From: Hypholoma sublateritium FD-334 SS-4
Taxonomy: Eukaryota > Basidiomycota > Agaricomycetes > Agaricales > Strophariaceae
NCBI GenBank assembly: GCA_000827495.1
Contig: KN817521.1
Location: forward strand, 496,001-560,000
Length of the DNA: 64,000 nt
Direction of reading: 5' to 3'
Shown here: positions 12,295 through 24,026 of the stretch, piece after piece
Position numbering within the stretch: the first letter of the stretch is position 1
How the letters are laid out: every line of letters begins with the position of its first letter
Translations under genes and position numbers: made by a program
Notes under the pieces: generated by a model
What the model was told of the DNA's origin: nothing
Seen by the model: only the letters and a program-made list of their open reading frames with translations
Databases searched by the model: none

Positions 12295-13852
12295 TGTGCT
12301 TGCGTATAAGCAATGAACTGTGGTTTAAAAGAGGGTATCAGGGACTTTGGAAGAAGAGGACAAGGAGGGGAAGGAAGGGGCGGAAGGAAGAGACCGTGGT
12401 GGTGATGGGGAACAAGACTGATGTTTGGATCAGCGTTTATGCACTGCTTATTATCTTACCAGGCCCGACCCGAGCTCAACCACACTCTTCCGCCAGCTAA
12501 AAAATCATGGAATATTACATTCATCTTTCAGTTCCATTCAAAGGAAATCATTCATGCAATTTAATTTCCATAAATTGTCCACAGAAATTGTCCAAAGGTT
12601 CAAACGTTCGAGCTTGTCGAGCGGCCTGCCAACAAGTTGAACATAAACTTTTACAGAATTGTATGGATCGTGTATGTACAAAAAGATCTCACACTAAAGT
12701 AGTAGGTCCTCCTAGCATGGCATATTGTCAGCCCTTCGAATTGATAAATGCGTCGGTGGCGTACATGATAAGTACTGGCCCTTTCGCTAATGCCCGACCG
12801 TGGCATTCACCGGGCCGGCTGCATACCTACGACGAGAAAACAAATTTACATCTTTGGTCTATGGATGTGAACTTTGTGAAGTGCTGCAGTGAATATGGGT
12901 CATTACCACGGTCTTGAGCCGGGCAACATTGCCAGCGAAACCCATTTTCACTGCAGTTATTCCCCGCAGCGAAGTGTTTGCGTGGCTGATCAATTGATAA
13001 CAGCACCAGTCATTGAGGCTATGTCGGTCCAGCCAGGCCAGCGAATGGTCCAAATTGGAAAGCATATGGACGGTACGGCGGATCGGCTATTGGAGTATAC
13101 CTGAGATGCAAAAATATATACGGTCCTACCGGAGAATTAGAGCACGGCAAGAGAGAGCGAGAGTCCGATGGAAAGACGGCGCGATGCCGACAGGATACAG
13201 ACATAATGATCAAGAAGTCTCTCAGTTGCCAAGGAGTGATGTTTTGAATGCAATCCGAAGCAAAGTGGTCAGACAAGTAGGGTGGAATACGTGTAAGAAA
13301 TGAAGGGCGGCGACGTGGGTGTATACAATTGGAGACAGACAGGAGAAACAGAACAAGGACTTTGATAAACGGAATCGATACAAGGGTTTAAAACTCCGCC
13401 AGCACAGCTTGTTTGGTTCCCGTTGTCTGCCCTTCTCTCCTCCTCCTCCTCCCAACCTCCTCCACGCCCACAACTTCTCCGTTTCTACTGCTAAAAAATA
13501 GGCAAGTGTTTCTTATTGCACTTGTGTGGACGTACATGCGTCGACATCGGCCAGCATCGGCGAACGAACTCCTTGTCGGTGGGCCCGAGACGCCTTGCAT
13601 GACGCACGCAACGTGGCTAACTCGCTGCTCGCCCTTGCGCTGCATCCTGATTACCCAGATTGGCACGGCTGCATAGTGGATGCACTGTTAGGGATATGCA
13701 CAGTCAGCCGCCCACATCATAATGTGATGTGGCTGCCTCAGAGGCACATGTCTGCCACTATTTAGTCGGATCATCCCCCATCTCTTCCTCTTCATTACCC
13801 TCTTTTACCCCTGTGCTAAACATTTTCCTACAGTTTCTCTCTTCTTTCATCA
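12295..13852. promoter_or_regulatory. shared upstream region of chitin synthase and casein kinase 1
   Basis: A 1.56-kb gap lies between two divergent start codons. The 100 bp before the casein kinase ATG is strongly pyrimidine-rich (repeated CTTC/CCTC), as is common for highly expressed basidiomycete genes. Open frames in the gap, the longest 136 codons at 12507-12917 (+), show no recognisable protein features and are not called. Confidence 0.5.
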
Positions 13853-15137
13853 ATGGCAGATACCTCATCCCACAGACTCGACCTCAGAGTTGGTGGCAAA
13901 TACAGGCTTGGGAAAAAGATCGGTTCTGGTTCTTTCGGTGCGTTTCCCTCGTCGTCGTCAGCGCCCCTCTCTCCTCATAACCCATTGCAACATAGGTGAT
14001 ATTTACCTGGGAATCAACATCATCTCGGGCGAGGAAGTCGCCATCAAGCTCGAGTCTGTCAAAGCCAAGCATCCCCAGCTTGAATATGAATCAAAGGTCT
14101 ACAAGACTCTTGCGGGTGGTGTCGGAATTCCGTTCGTTCGGTGGTTCGGTACGGAGTGCGACTACAATGCGATGGTTCTTGATCTGCTCGGCCCATCCTT
14201 GGAGGATCTCTTCAACTTTTGCAACCGCAAGTTCAGCCTGAAGACCGTCCTCCTCCTTGCTGACCAATTGGTGTGTGGTTGTGTAATCATACGTCTTTAT
14301 TCCCATCTCACTCCTATTCTGCAAGATCTCGCGCATCGAGTATGTCCATTCCCGTAACTTCATCCACCGCGACATCAAGCCCGACAACTTCCTCATGGGC
14401 ATTGGCAAGCGTGGCAACCAGGTCAACGTCATTGATTTTGGTCTTGCGAAGAAGTTCCGTGACCCAAAGACACATCTTCATATCCCCTACCGGGAGAACA
14501 AGAACCTGACTGGTACTGCTCGTTACACTTCCATTAACACGCACTTGGGCGTTGAGCAGGCTCGTCGAGATGATCTCGAGTCCCTCGCCTATGTCCTCAT
14601 GTACTTTTTGCGTGGTGCTCTGCCCTGGCAAGGCCTCAAGGCTGCCACGAAGAAGCAAAAGTATGACCGTATCATGGAGAAGAAGATGACCACCCCCACC
14701 GACCTCCTTTGCCGAGGATTCCCCAACGAATTTGGAATCTTCTTGAATTACACTCGCGCTCTTCGTTTCGACGACAAGCCTGATTACTCATACCTCCGCA
14801 AACTGTTCCGTGACCTCTTCGTCCGCGAGGGCTACCAGTACGACTACGTCTTTGACTGGAGCGTCCAGCGTGGCGCCCAGGAAGACAGTGCCCAGTCGTT
14901 TGGCTCTAAATCAGCGGCCCCTAGGCGCAAGGTCGTCCAGGAGGAAGATGAACACCGCACCAGCGACCGGATGTAAGTTCTGTTCACGGCGCATATATTG
15001 TGGGTGTTGATCTTCCTTTGCTCATTCGATCTCTCATCTCCAGGCTTCGCTCTCATACCCGACAGGCTCAGCAGGCGGCCCCAGGAGCAGTTGGCCAGCA
15101 ACGTGGTACTCGGGGGCGTGAGGCAGAGTTGTGGTAA
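13853..15137 (+). CDS. casein kinase 1 (delta/epsilon, Hhp1/Hrr25 type)
   Basis: Ser/Thr protein kinase of about 366 residues in four exons: 13853-13937, 13996-14270, 14326-14972 and 15044-15137. Phases agree and all splice sites are canonical. The Gly loop reads [13 protein letters not shown]. The ATP-binding Lys sits in EVAIKLE. The catalytic loop is [12 protein letters not shown] and the activation segment begins IDFGLAKKF (DFG). The CK1-specific substrate groove is present in [18 protein letters not shown] short tail rich in Arg/Gln ends in EAELW. CK1 family members of this type act in vesicle transport, DNA repair, ribosome maturation and clock-like signalling. They are constitutively active and are tuned by tail phosphorylation. 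The tail here is short compared with animal CK1 delta. The ATG was chosen because it directly precedes the conserved [10 protein letters not shown] start of the kinase domain. Confidence 0.97.
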
Positions 15138-16874
15138 ATGGACTTTGAGTTGATGGGTCAACTGCGGTTGCCTGTTTTCGTTCTGCGCGTCCCACGAGTA
15201 CCGGGCGAAGTGGGGGGTGGAGGGTAGAATGCAATGGTTTCGCTCGGTGTAGGTGTGGTTGGATCTCTCTCTCAGCTGGTCGTGGAGTTTGAGGGCTCAA
15301 TGGTGGTTGTCGCAACATGGGTGGTTATTGGTATTGGTATGGGTTTTGGCGATTTATCGGGGATCAAAACTCTTTCTCAGCGGCCGGGGCACGTCCGGTT
15401 CAAATTTCGCGGAATTCTCACCGTGAGCGGCATACAGCAAATCAAGCAATCAATATCGACTACCTATCCTGCTCTTCGACAATATCATCGATATGGTCGC
15501 TTGAATAATCTGCCGTCAATGTTTCGACAGGAAGCAACGAAATGGACAATTCCTGCGCTTGTCCGCCCTCTCCTCCGCTCCTTTGCCAGCTCACAGAATA
15601 CTTCGCACGCGATACACCGAATGCAAAGTATAGCGGTGAACACAAACTCCTGCTACGACCTCAATTTGTATAACGGCTTGCTACGACTGCCCGATAACAG
15701 CACTATTTATAAACGGACGCTTTTCCTTTTTTTCCCTGGCTGGACGGCCTTCTCAACACTTGGACTTGCCCTAATCCTGTCTGGTATCTGTGCCTTCATA
15801 TTCTATCATTGGCCACAGCAGCGGATGCAGCAATACAAGAACACTTAGTTGGCTACCATCCTATCCCTTCCCTCTTTCCATCACATGTTTGATTATAGTA
15901 CCACAATATGCGCCCATTCCTCGACTTCCTTTCTTCATCCCTCGCTAATATTTGGATATTCTTCTTCATACTTTACCGAGCGTTGTGTCCAAACTCCTTT
16001 GCCTCGTACATCCATCCACTTCATCGTCGTCATATTTGTGTGTTCCATACAATTGGTGCATTCCAACAATAGCCATGATACGAACACCATTCTTTCCACA
16101 CATTCCCCACTTCACACTTCCCTTCTTCTGGTCATGATGAGCTTCTTTCTTTTTTCTCTTACTTCCTTTCCTCACCACACATTTGCCTGATGCTCCATTC
16201 TTCTCGGTCTCGATTCTTTGTATTCTGCAAAGCCTTGTGTTGTCCTTCTATTCCCCCCCTCCTCTTGGATCTCGACTGCTAGAGATTTCCGTCGAGGGCG
16301 AGCGGGATAGAAGAGGGCTCCAAGATCGACGCGGTATAGACGACGAAGAAGAGGGGCAGATGTTGGTTTGCTAAGGTGGAGACGCAGATGCATACATGTG
16401 GAAGAGATGGGTCGCCATAGATTGGCCACTCAGTTGGAGATGGTTTGCAGCCTCGCGCCTGGTAATAGAAAATCATATATATGTTTGTACAGTACGAAGT
16501 TGAACGACCTGGCTTTATACCTGACTACGCGAATCGCGATCCTTCCAGTGTTGTAATTGCTTGTCAATGGAAATAGCAGTCAGTACTTTTATCAATATAA
16601 GTACCATCACGAGGGTTGCAACTTGGATTGTAGCCCAAGTCTTCAGATAAAAATTTTCAGCCGCGCTATAGTCTGTGTTTATTACTCTGAATGGACCTCA
16701 AATATTTCTACCAAAATTTGGAGAGCACGGCGTGGCAGCAGCTCAGTGAGCAAAGCTCGAGCCAAGAAATTGTCGACACGTTGAACCAAACAAAGTTATT
16801 GGGCTTGCCAAACAAATCTTCCACGTCCGCAACAGCCCCTCGGCATCGAGACGCAACCTGCATATTCCTCCAAA
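15138..16874. other. intergenic region between casein kinase 1 and coatomer gamma
   Basis: This 1.74-kb stretch lies between two plus-strand genes. It contains an open frame of 204 codons at 15234-15848 (+) with one hydrophobic stretch near its end, but the frame has no recognisable domain. It starts inside what should be the casein kinase 3' untranslated region. The remainder (15850-16250) is pyrimidine-rich and looks like leader or promoter sequence. No gene is called. Confidence 0.5.
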
Positions 16875-19800
16875 ATGGCCTCTTTCGCCATGGTCTTTCC
16901 CTCTAAGAAAGAGGACGAAAGCGGCCTGAGCTCCTACTACAACAACAAAACGACAATCATCCAGGAAGCTCGTGTGTTCAATGAATCGCCCATCAGCCCC
17001 CGGAAGTGTAGGGCGCTCCTAACACGGATCGTATACCTTCTCTATGTGGGCGAAACTTTTGGCACACAGGAGGCGACTACACTGTTCTTTGGGACGACTA
17101 AACTGTTCCAACACAAGGATGTGCGTGCCACAATTAACGAAGGAGATCCGGTTGACTTACCGTCGCTCACAGAGTGCACTGCGCCAAGCTGTTTACCTGG
17201 CGATCAAGGAACTCGCAACGACGGCGGAGGATGTTATTATGGTCACCAGCAGTATTATGAAAGATATGCAGAACAACTCTGAGGTCATCTACAAGCCTAA
17301 TGCCATCCGTGCTCTCTGCAAGATCATCGATGTACGTAGCTATCCATATGCGCGCGCGAAATACGCGTCGGGACCCCACTCACGTATTTGTTCAGCCATC
17401 TATGGCTCAAGGTGTTGAGCGTTTCTTCAAAGCGGCTATTGTCGACAAGAATCCGTCTATTGCCTCTGCCGCACTCGTCTCGGCATACCACCTATTCCCC
17501 CATGCCAAAGACGTCGTCAAGCGATGGGTCAACGAGGTCCAGGAGGCCATCAACGCGAAGTCCTCGTCGACGTTCTTTGGTTCGACTGGCGGCGGTGGAT
17601 ACCTAGGATTTGGTGGAGGATCAAACCAGCCATCCGGTCCCCAGGCCTTGCCATCGACGAGCTTCATTGCCCAGTACCATGCTCTCGGCCTGCTGTATCT
17701 TATTCGCCAACAGGACAGGATGGCCATCACCAAAATGATCCAGCAGCTTGGTGGAGGAAAGTCCGGCGCTGGCACGACGTTGAAGAACCCTATGGCGCTG
17801 TGCATGCTGATTCGATATGCGGCAAAGGTCATGGAGGAGGACCCTAAGTACATGCTTTCATTTCTGCCGTACTTGGATGTTGATATCTTGCTTTCAGTGT
17901 TCAACGCCAAATTGTGGATCTTCTCGAGGGCTGGCTGCGTCACAAGAGCGATATGGTCAATTTCGAAGCAGCGCGTGCGCTCTGCGAGATGAAGAACGTT
18001 TCAGCCGCTCAGGTAGTAAAACCCATTGCAGGCAAGTAATATACTGTCTCTGTTCTTCCGGCTAATATACTTATTATGCTACCGCTACATAGTTCTCCAA
18101 GTCTTTCTGACCACTCCTAAACCCGTTCTGAAATTTGCCGCTGCCCGCACCCTCGCCGCTCTTGCATTGACACACCCTAGCAGTGTTGCTACCTGCAATA
18201 TCGATTTGGAAACCCTCATTGCTGATCCCAACCGTAGCGTGGCCACATATGCTATCACCACACTTCTCAAGGTATTTTACCATTCTTGAAATAATAGCGA
18301 AAGCCAATGCTAATGGCTGGCCTCCAGACCGGTAACGAGGCATCTGTTGACCGTCTCATCAAACAAATCACTGGATTCATGTCTGAGATCAGCGATGAAT
18401 TCAAAGTCATCATCGTAGATGCCATACGATCTCTTTGCCTCAAATTCCCTTCCAAGCACGCTTCCATGTTGACGTTCTTGTCCAGCGTCCTCAGAGATGA
18501 AGGCGGATATGACTTCAAGCGCGCTGTTGTAGAGGCGATGTTCGACATGATCAAATTCATCCCGGAGTCGAAAGAACAGGCCCTGTCGCACCTCTGCGAG
18601 TTCATTGAGGATTGCGAGTTTACCAAACTTTCTGTCCGCATCCTGCATTTGCTAGGCGTGGAGGGTCCACATTCGCCACAGCCCGCCAAATACATCCGAT
18701 TCATCTATAACCGTGTTGTACTAGAGAACGCCACCGTCCGGGCTGCAGCTGTCACCAGTCTGGCCAAATTCGGAGTCAACTCGGCAGAACCTACGCTGAA
18801 GAAGAGTATTACTGTCCTCCTTAACAGGTCGGTCGGTTATTAGATTTGTGATTGATCTTGCATCTCATCTGGTGATCGTTCAGGTGTCTGGATGACGTCG
18901 ACGACGAAGTCCGCGACCGAGCGGCGCTGTACCTTAAGGTATTCAAGGTGCAGTCGCTGGCTGACACCTATGTCAAGGAAGGTTCGTGCATTCTGATTTG
19001 ATTGAATGTAATTGGATGTTGATGTACTCTCAGAGTCTGTCTTCTCGCTCGCGGCGTTGGAATCAAAATTGGTTGCCTATGTCAAGGATCCTGCAGCGGC
19101 AGCAGAAGCTTTCGATGTGTCGTCGGTACCGAAAATTAGTCGTGCTCAAGCAGCCGCAGAGGCAGCCCGTGAGTTTTGATTTTGATTTTAAGCTGTCCAC
19201 TGGATTTTGATGCAAGTTCATCCGCAGGACCAAGTACTCTGGATACCATTGGCGCGCCCTTGTCCAAGAAGGTGGCCGACGCGCCCGCAGCTCCTTCGGC
19301 GGCAGAGAAGCAATCCGCATATGCCCAGCAACTCTCAGAGGTCCCCGAATTCGCTCCATATGGCCCTGTCATTAACAGTAGCGCCACGCCTTCGCAACTC
19401 ACCGAAAATGAGACCGAGTACCAGGTTAACTGTGTCAAGCATATTTTCAAAGAACATATTGTTTTCCAGGTGCGTGAATTGTGGTATTTAAAAATATAGG
19501 GATGCTAACAAGGCTGACAGTTCAATATCTCGAACACTATTCCGGACACTGTATTGGAACAAGTCTCCATGATTATGGTGCCTCAGTCCGAAGACTGCGG
19601 TCTTGTCGAAGACTTCATAATCAACTTACCCGCTCTCTCCGCAGCCAACTCTCCTGGAGTTGTCTATGTTTCGTTCACGCGCGAAAACCCCGAGTTATAT
19701 GCCATTGCGTCCTTCCAATGCACACTGAAGTTTACGAGTAAAGAGCTGGACCCTTCAACGGGTGTGCCAGAAGAAGAGGGCTACGAAGACGAATACCAAG

Positions 19801-20231
19801 TGGAAGAGGTCGAACTCAGCGCTGGCGGCGACTACATCGTTCCCAGCTATGCGTCGTTTGGATCTGAGTGGGAACGAATGCGGTCTTCGCCGAACGCAAC
19901 AGAAACATTTGCACTGTCTGCCATGGAAAGTCTCAAGGGTAGGTCAAATATATATGGTGTCAAAAAGTCTAATCTTATCTTGAAATTTCCAGCTGCATGC
20001 GACTCTATCATCGAGGTGCTCAACATGGAGCCTTTGGGCGGCTCTGAAGTGCCTGCAGCGCCGACAGTACATACCCTGCAACTTTCTGGACTGGTGACAG
20101 GAGGCGGCGGCAAGGTGCTGGTGCGCTGTCGGATGACGTTCTCGCATGGATCTGGGGTTACGCTGGAGCTCGGCGTGCGGGCAGAATCGCAGGAAGTGTG
20201 CGACCTTGTGCTGGCGGCTGTGGGGGGTTGA
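16875..20231 (+). CDS. SEC21: coatomer subunit gamma (gamma-COP)
   Basis: Large COPI coat subunit for retrograde Golgi-to-ER vesicles. It belongs to the F-subcomplex that resembles AP adaptors and contacts Arf1 and cargo. About 900 residues in roughly ten exons. The opening reads [16 protein letters not shown] long alpha-solenoid (adaptin N) region follows, with recognisable stretches [44 protein letters not shown] and [19 protein letters not shown]. The C-terminal part is a gamma-COP appendage, including [23 protein letters not shown] and [11 protein letters not shown], ending at a TGA after VLAAVGG. A Gly/Pro-rich loop (about 20 residues) interrupts the solenoid near residue 200, as in fungal gamma-COPs. 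One intron at about 17848-17896 must be removed to restore the conserved [12 protein letters not shown] frame. The next gene, pantothenate kinase, starts 243 bp downstream on the same strand. Confidence 0.95.
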
Positions 20232-20474
20232 TAAACCTAGACTATGTATTCATGACTGCGTGTGGTTCGATTATCTGTATAACCCATTTTCTTTGGAGTC
20301 GTGGCGGGAAGCCGAACGCGGGGGAGTACCGGCAGGAGCGCGAGCCGCCCGGCTATTCGATGAGCAATCGAACCTATTTGGATTACCTAGCGCCAATCGC
20401 CTGATATACCGGCCGTTAATGTGCATTCTACTACAACAGAGGGATTCGCTCGGACCTCTCCGCCACACCGCACG

Positions 20475-22356
20475 ATGTCGGCTACCCCGTCTCTCCCTGC
20501 CGCCAAAGTGATCCACGTCGACACCCGGGGCGCCATCATCCTCTCCGAGGAGTCGCCAGAGGTATGTCTTCCCCGCAACCGATACGTTAAGCTCACTCCC
20601 CGTCAGACGAGAGATAGCCGAGGGATCTACCTCCCCAACTACATCGAGCCTGTATCTCACATAGCCGTCGACGTGCGTGCTGCCCGCTTCCTGCTCTGTC
20701 TGTGCTCACGCGCGACATGCTAGGTCGGAGGCTCCCTCGCCAAGGTCGTCTACTTCACCAGGTCACCCGATCCACCCTCCTCGCCCTCCGTCATCGCCAC
20801 CCAGGGCTCGAATGGGAGCACCAGCAGTCTCTCGCCGCCACGGTCGCACTCGCCGTCCGACGACGGCACGGGCGGCGTCTTCACCCCCTCTGGGCACCCC
20901 ACCAGCAAGCAGAGCGGCGCGCTGACGCCACTTGTACTAGAGGGCGGCCCGTCCGCGCTCGCGAATGGGCTGCTGCACGACTCGCTCATGCGACGGACGG
21001 CGGCCGCGGCTGCGGTACAGCACTTCCCCGGCGGCTCGCTCAACTTCGAGCGCTTCGAGACGGACGATATCCACGCATGCGTCGCGTTCATCCAGGCGCT
21101 CATCGAGCGCTCCGCGCAGGTGAACGGCGTGCCGCTCGACGAGATGCGGCGCGGCGTGAAGATAATGGCGACAGGCGGTGGCGCGCACCGCTTCTATGAG
21201 CTCTTCAGCGGCGCGCTGCATGTCGACGTGCGCCGCGAGGACGAAATGGAGTGCCTCATCGAGGGCCTCAAGTTCATCACGCTCATCCCGGACGAGGTGT
21301 ACTTCTTCTCCGACGAGCTCATCCAGAGCGTGTCGCATCCGACGCCGTCGATCCCTCCGGCGGTTCCGGCGGCGTGGACTAAGCCCGCGCCGGACGGCGC
21401 GGCACACCTGCCCTTGCCACCGCTGCTCGAGCGGCCGAGCCCCGATCCTCCCAAGTACGGCGTCACTTTCGAGAGCAATCCGACGCCGCAACTTCCTTGC
21501 CTGCTGGTGAACATCGGCTCAGGGGTGTCGATCATCAAGGTGGACGAGGACGGCGCGTTCGAGCGTGTATCAGGGACGAGTCTAGGCGGGGGCACGCTGT
21601 GGGGGCTGCTGAGTCTCCTGACGCCAGCGACGACGTTCGACGGTGAGTGTGCATGGGTTTATCTTCATACCGGGCGGCCGCTGACTTGGTACTTCCTCCG
21701 TGTCCGCGTCTGGCGCACAGAGATGCTGGCCTTCTCGGAGTGTGGCGATAACTCCACGGTAGATATGCTCGTGGGCGATATCTACGGACAAGATTACAGC
21801 AAGCTCGGACTCAAGTCGACGATGATTGCGAGTACGTTTGGGAAGGTGTTCAAGAAGGGCGGCGAAAAGGGCAAATTCTCGGCCGAGGACATTAGCAAGT
21901 CGCTTTTATACGCCATGTCCAATAATATCGGCCAGATCGCGTGCGTAGCGCGTACTGTTGCGCGCTCTTATCTGATATTTGTATTGCAATTGTGGCCGCT
22001 CATGTCTATTTTACAGATACATGAATGCAGAAAAATACAACTTGGACCGAATATATTTTGGTGGATGCTTCATCCGAGGTGCGTGGCATACCCTTATGCT
22101 CTGAGACTATACGTTAACAGTGTTCTCTTGCTTTAGGTCATGCGGCGACCATCGCGACACTTTCTTACGCCATCCGATTCTGGAGTAAAGGAACGAAGCG
22201 GGCTCTATTTCTTCGCCACGAAGGATTCCTGTCAGCCTGTCCTCTTCTTTTTACATACACAACGCATTAACCGGTCTCTCTGCTTCTAGAGGCGCGATTG
22301 GCGCGTGGATAAGAAACATCGAGCCGTCGCCAGACGTGCTCGACGCGGATTCATAG
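20475..22356 (+). CDS. CAB1: pantothenate kinase (eukaryotic type II)
   Basis: Catalyses ATP-dependent phosphorylation of pantothenate, the first and usually rate-limiting step of coenzyme A synthesis. About seven exons. Two short exons encode MSATPSLPAAKVIHVD and YIEPVSHIAVD. They lead to the phosphate-binding strand VGGSLAKVVYF. A Ser/Gly-rich insert of about 70 residues follows, then ATGGGAHRFYELF, the acetyl-CoA/ATP-site NIGSGVSIIKV, and GTSLGGGTLWGLLSLL. The C-terminal part carries SLLYAMSNNIGQIA, IYFGGCFIRG and LFLRHEGFL, ending in DVLDADS. All features are typical of the eukaryotic PanK/CAB1 fold. The GC content of the central exon is much higher than that of neighbouring genes. The start was set at the first ATG because the next downstream in-frame ATG lies inside the conserved core. 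Confidence 0.95.
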
Positions 22357-24026
22357 CCCGATTTGCTGAACTAGCCCCCACGTTGCGTTCCGAAAAATAC
22401 CTGCGTGTGGACAAAGCGGTAGAGTGTTAACTGCCGCGCGCGCTTCTAACGTTGTTATTCCCCCGTTTTCAGGATCGTTCATGACCAATACATGTACTAT
22501 AGCATAATACCGAATTTTCAACGCGGATGCCACCGGAAATACTTACTCACTCGGACGAGAATAGATTAAATGGTTTACAGCGCCCCGTGACACCATCTAC
22601 CGAGGTACAGAGTAATGATATTCCGAAAACACACTTAGCTGCTCATAGCTGTGTGTTGTATTCTGTGTTGATCATGATCGAAGCATGATTGTGATAATCC
22701 CGGAGGCGGGGTGGCATGCTTTAGGATGGGCCTGTATACGATCGATGATCGATTTCGCTGTTTGGGATGCACATCGACATGCACATTGCACAGAGGACAC
22801 GTTCTGGGCAGGCGTGTCTCATCGATATAGGCTGCTGTGTTCATTTCCGCCACCAGGTCTGGGAGGTGTGATTAACTCTGCATGGGTAATTATAGACCTG
22901 TGTCTGTATTGGCGCAGGGTGTCTGGGACAACACGACATGTGGAAGGGTTTCCTTGGATGCTGACTTCGAATGTGTGTATTTTTGGGCAAGCTAGAAATG
23001 GTCGGCTAGTGCAGGATCCGGTTCGCAAATTTCTTTGGCACGGCAGGCGATGCTTGGTATTCGCACTGCAACAAGAGTTCTTTTAATTCACGCATTTGGT
23101 AGATGCCTTTGTTCGATGTTGTGCAGATACACAGCGCATTGATGTGGGAATGTGGGTATGCAGTTGATTCAGATCTACTGAATGTCTGTATTTGATCTCA
23201 TGCCTTGTATTTGCCTAATGGCCAAGGGTCCAGGTACGACATAATTGATTACATGCAGCTGGATGGCTGTATAGCTTGTGCTGTAGATGCAAACGTTTGA
23301 AGAAAAATTAGCTAGCCTGGAGCCCGCCTCGTTCTGAATTCGAAGGCAGCTTATCCCGTATGTTTCGGTGAATATGATATAGTGCCGACGTCATTGGGTG
23401 ATCATTCTGACGAATTCCATTTTCCTCGAAATGCCTAGGAGCGCAAAAGGAGCCAAAAAGCATGTGCCGGCCCTGGAGCAATAAATTGGGCTGACATATG
23501 AAAGAGTTGAGCTGGGCTCACACCACGGCGGAAAGAAGGGGGCTTTGTTATTTGCCGAGGATCTGTGAAAGTGGCATGGTTTATGTGATGGTAATTAACG
23601 CACTGACAACGGTATGGGCTGGGACGAAAGTGACGTTTCGGGAGCTGTGATCAGATATGGGCAGACAGGATCTATACAGCAAAGGAACATTCATCAGCCA
23701 GATGGATAAGATATAGCATATGAAATGGTCATTAAGCATTTTCAGTTATGCCCGAAACGGTAAACCGAGTCTGACTCTGGTGCAATCCGCTGTGTTTTCT
23801 GGCGGCAGTTGGCAGCGAGACGGGTGGCTTGCTGGTGGGACGCACTGTGGTTGCGCTGGGGAGCGGAGATATGCAGAAAAAGTGAAGGATGAGACAATAT
23901 GCAGACGTGGGAAGATTGCTTAAATGGAATGCCAACCGATCAGTCATATGTAAAGTTTGTAATAATCACTCAAATCCTCTGTCCATTCAAAAATCCTTTC
24001 TCATCCTTCCCTCCTCCGCCAAAAAA
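22357..24026. other. intergenic region upstream of the triple homeodomain gene
   Basis: This 1.67-kb stretch lies between two plus-strand genes. It should contain the pantothenate kinase 3' end and an unusually long promoter for the homeodomain gene. No open frame has recognisable content. A long regulatory region would fit a developmental regulator, but no site could be assigned. Confidence 0.5.

Noticed and set aside
12507..12917. 136-codon frame in the promoter between chitin synthase and casein kinase
   Set aside because: No recognisable content, and it lies in the leader of a divergent pair.
15395..15420. GGTTCAAATTT resembling a tRNA B-box
   Set aside because: No matching A-box or cloverleaf could be built around it; no tRNA or rRNA gene was found in the window.
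15234..15848. 204-codon open frame with one hydrophobic stretch after casein kinase 1
   Set aside because: It starts within 100 bp of the casein kinase stop, has no recognisable domain, and cannot be linked by splice sites to anything longer.
20702..21491. Alternative frames over pantothenate kinase on both strands
   Set aside because: The true frame has the full PanK motif set; the others are shadows caused by high GC.
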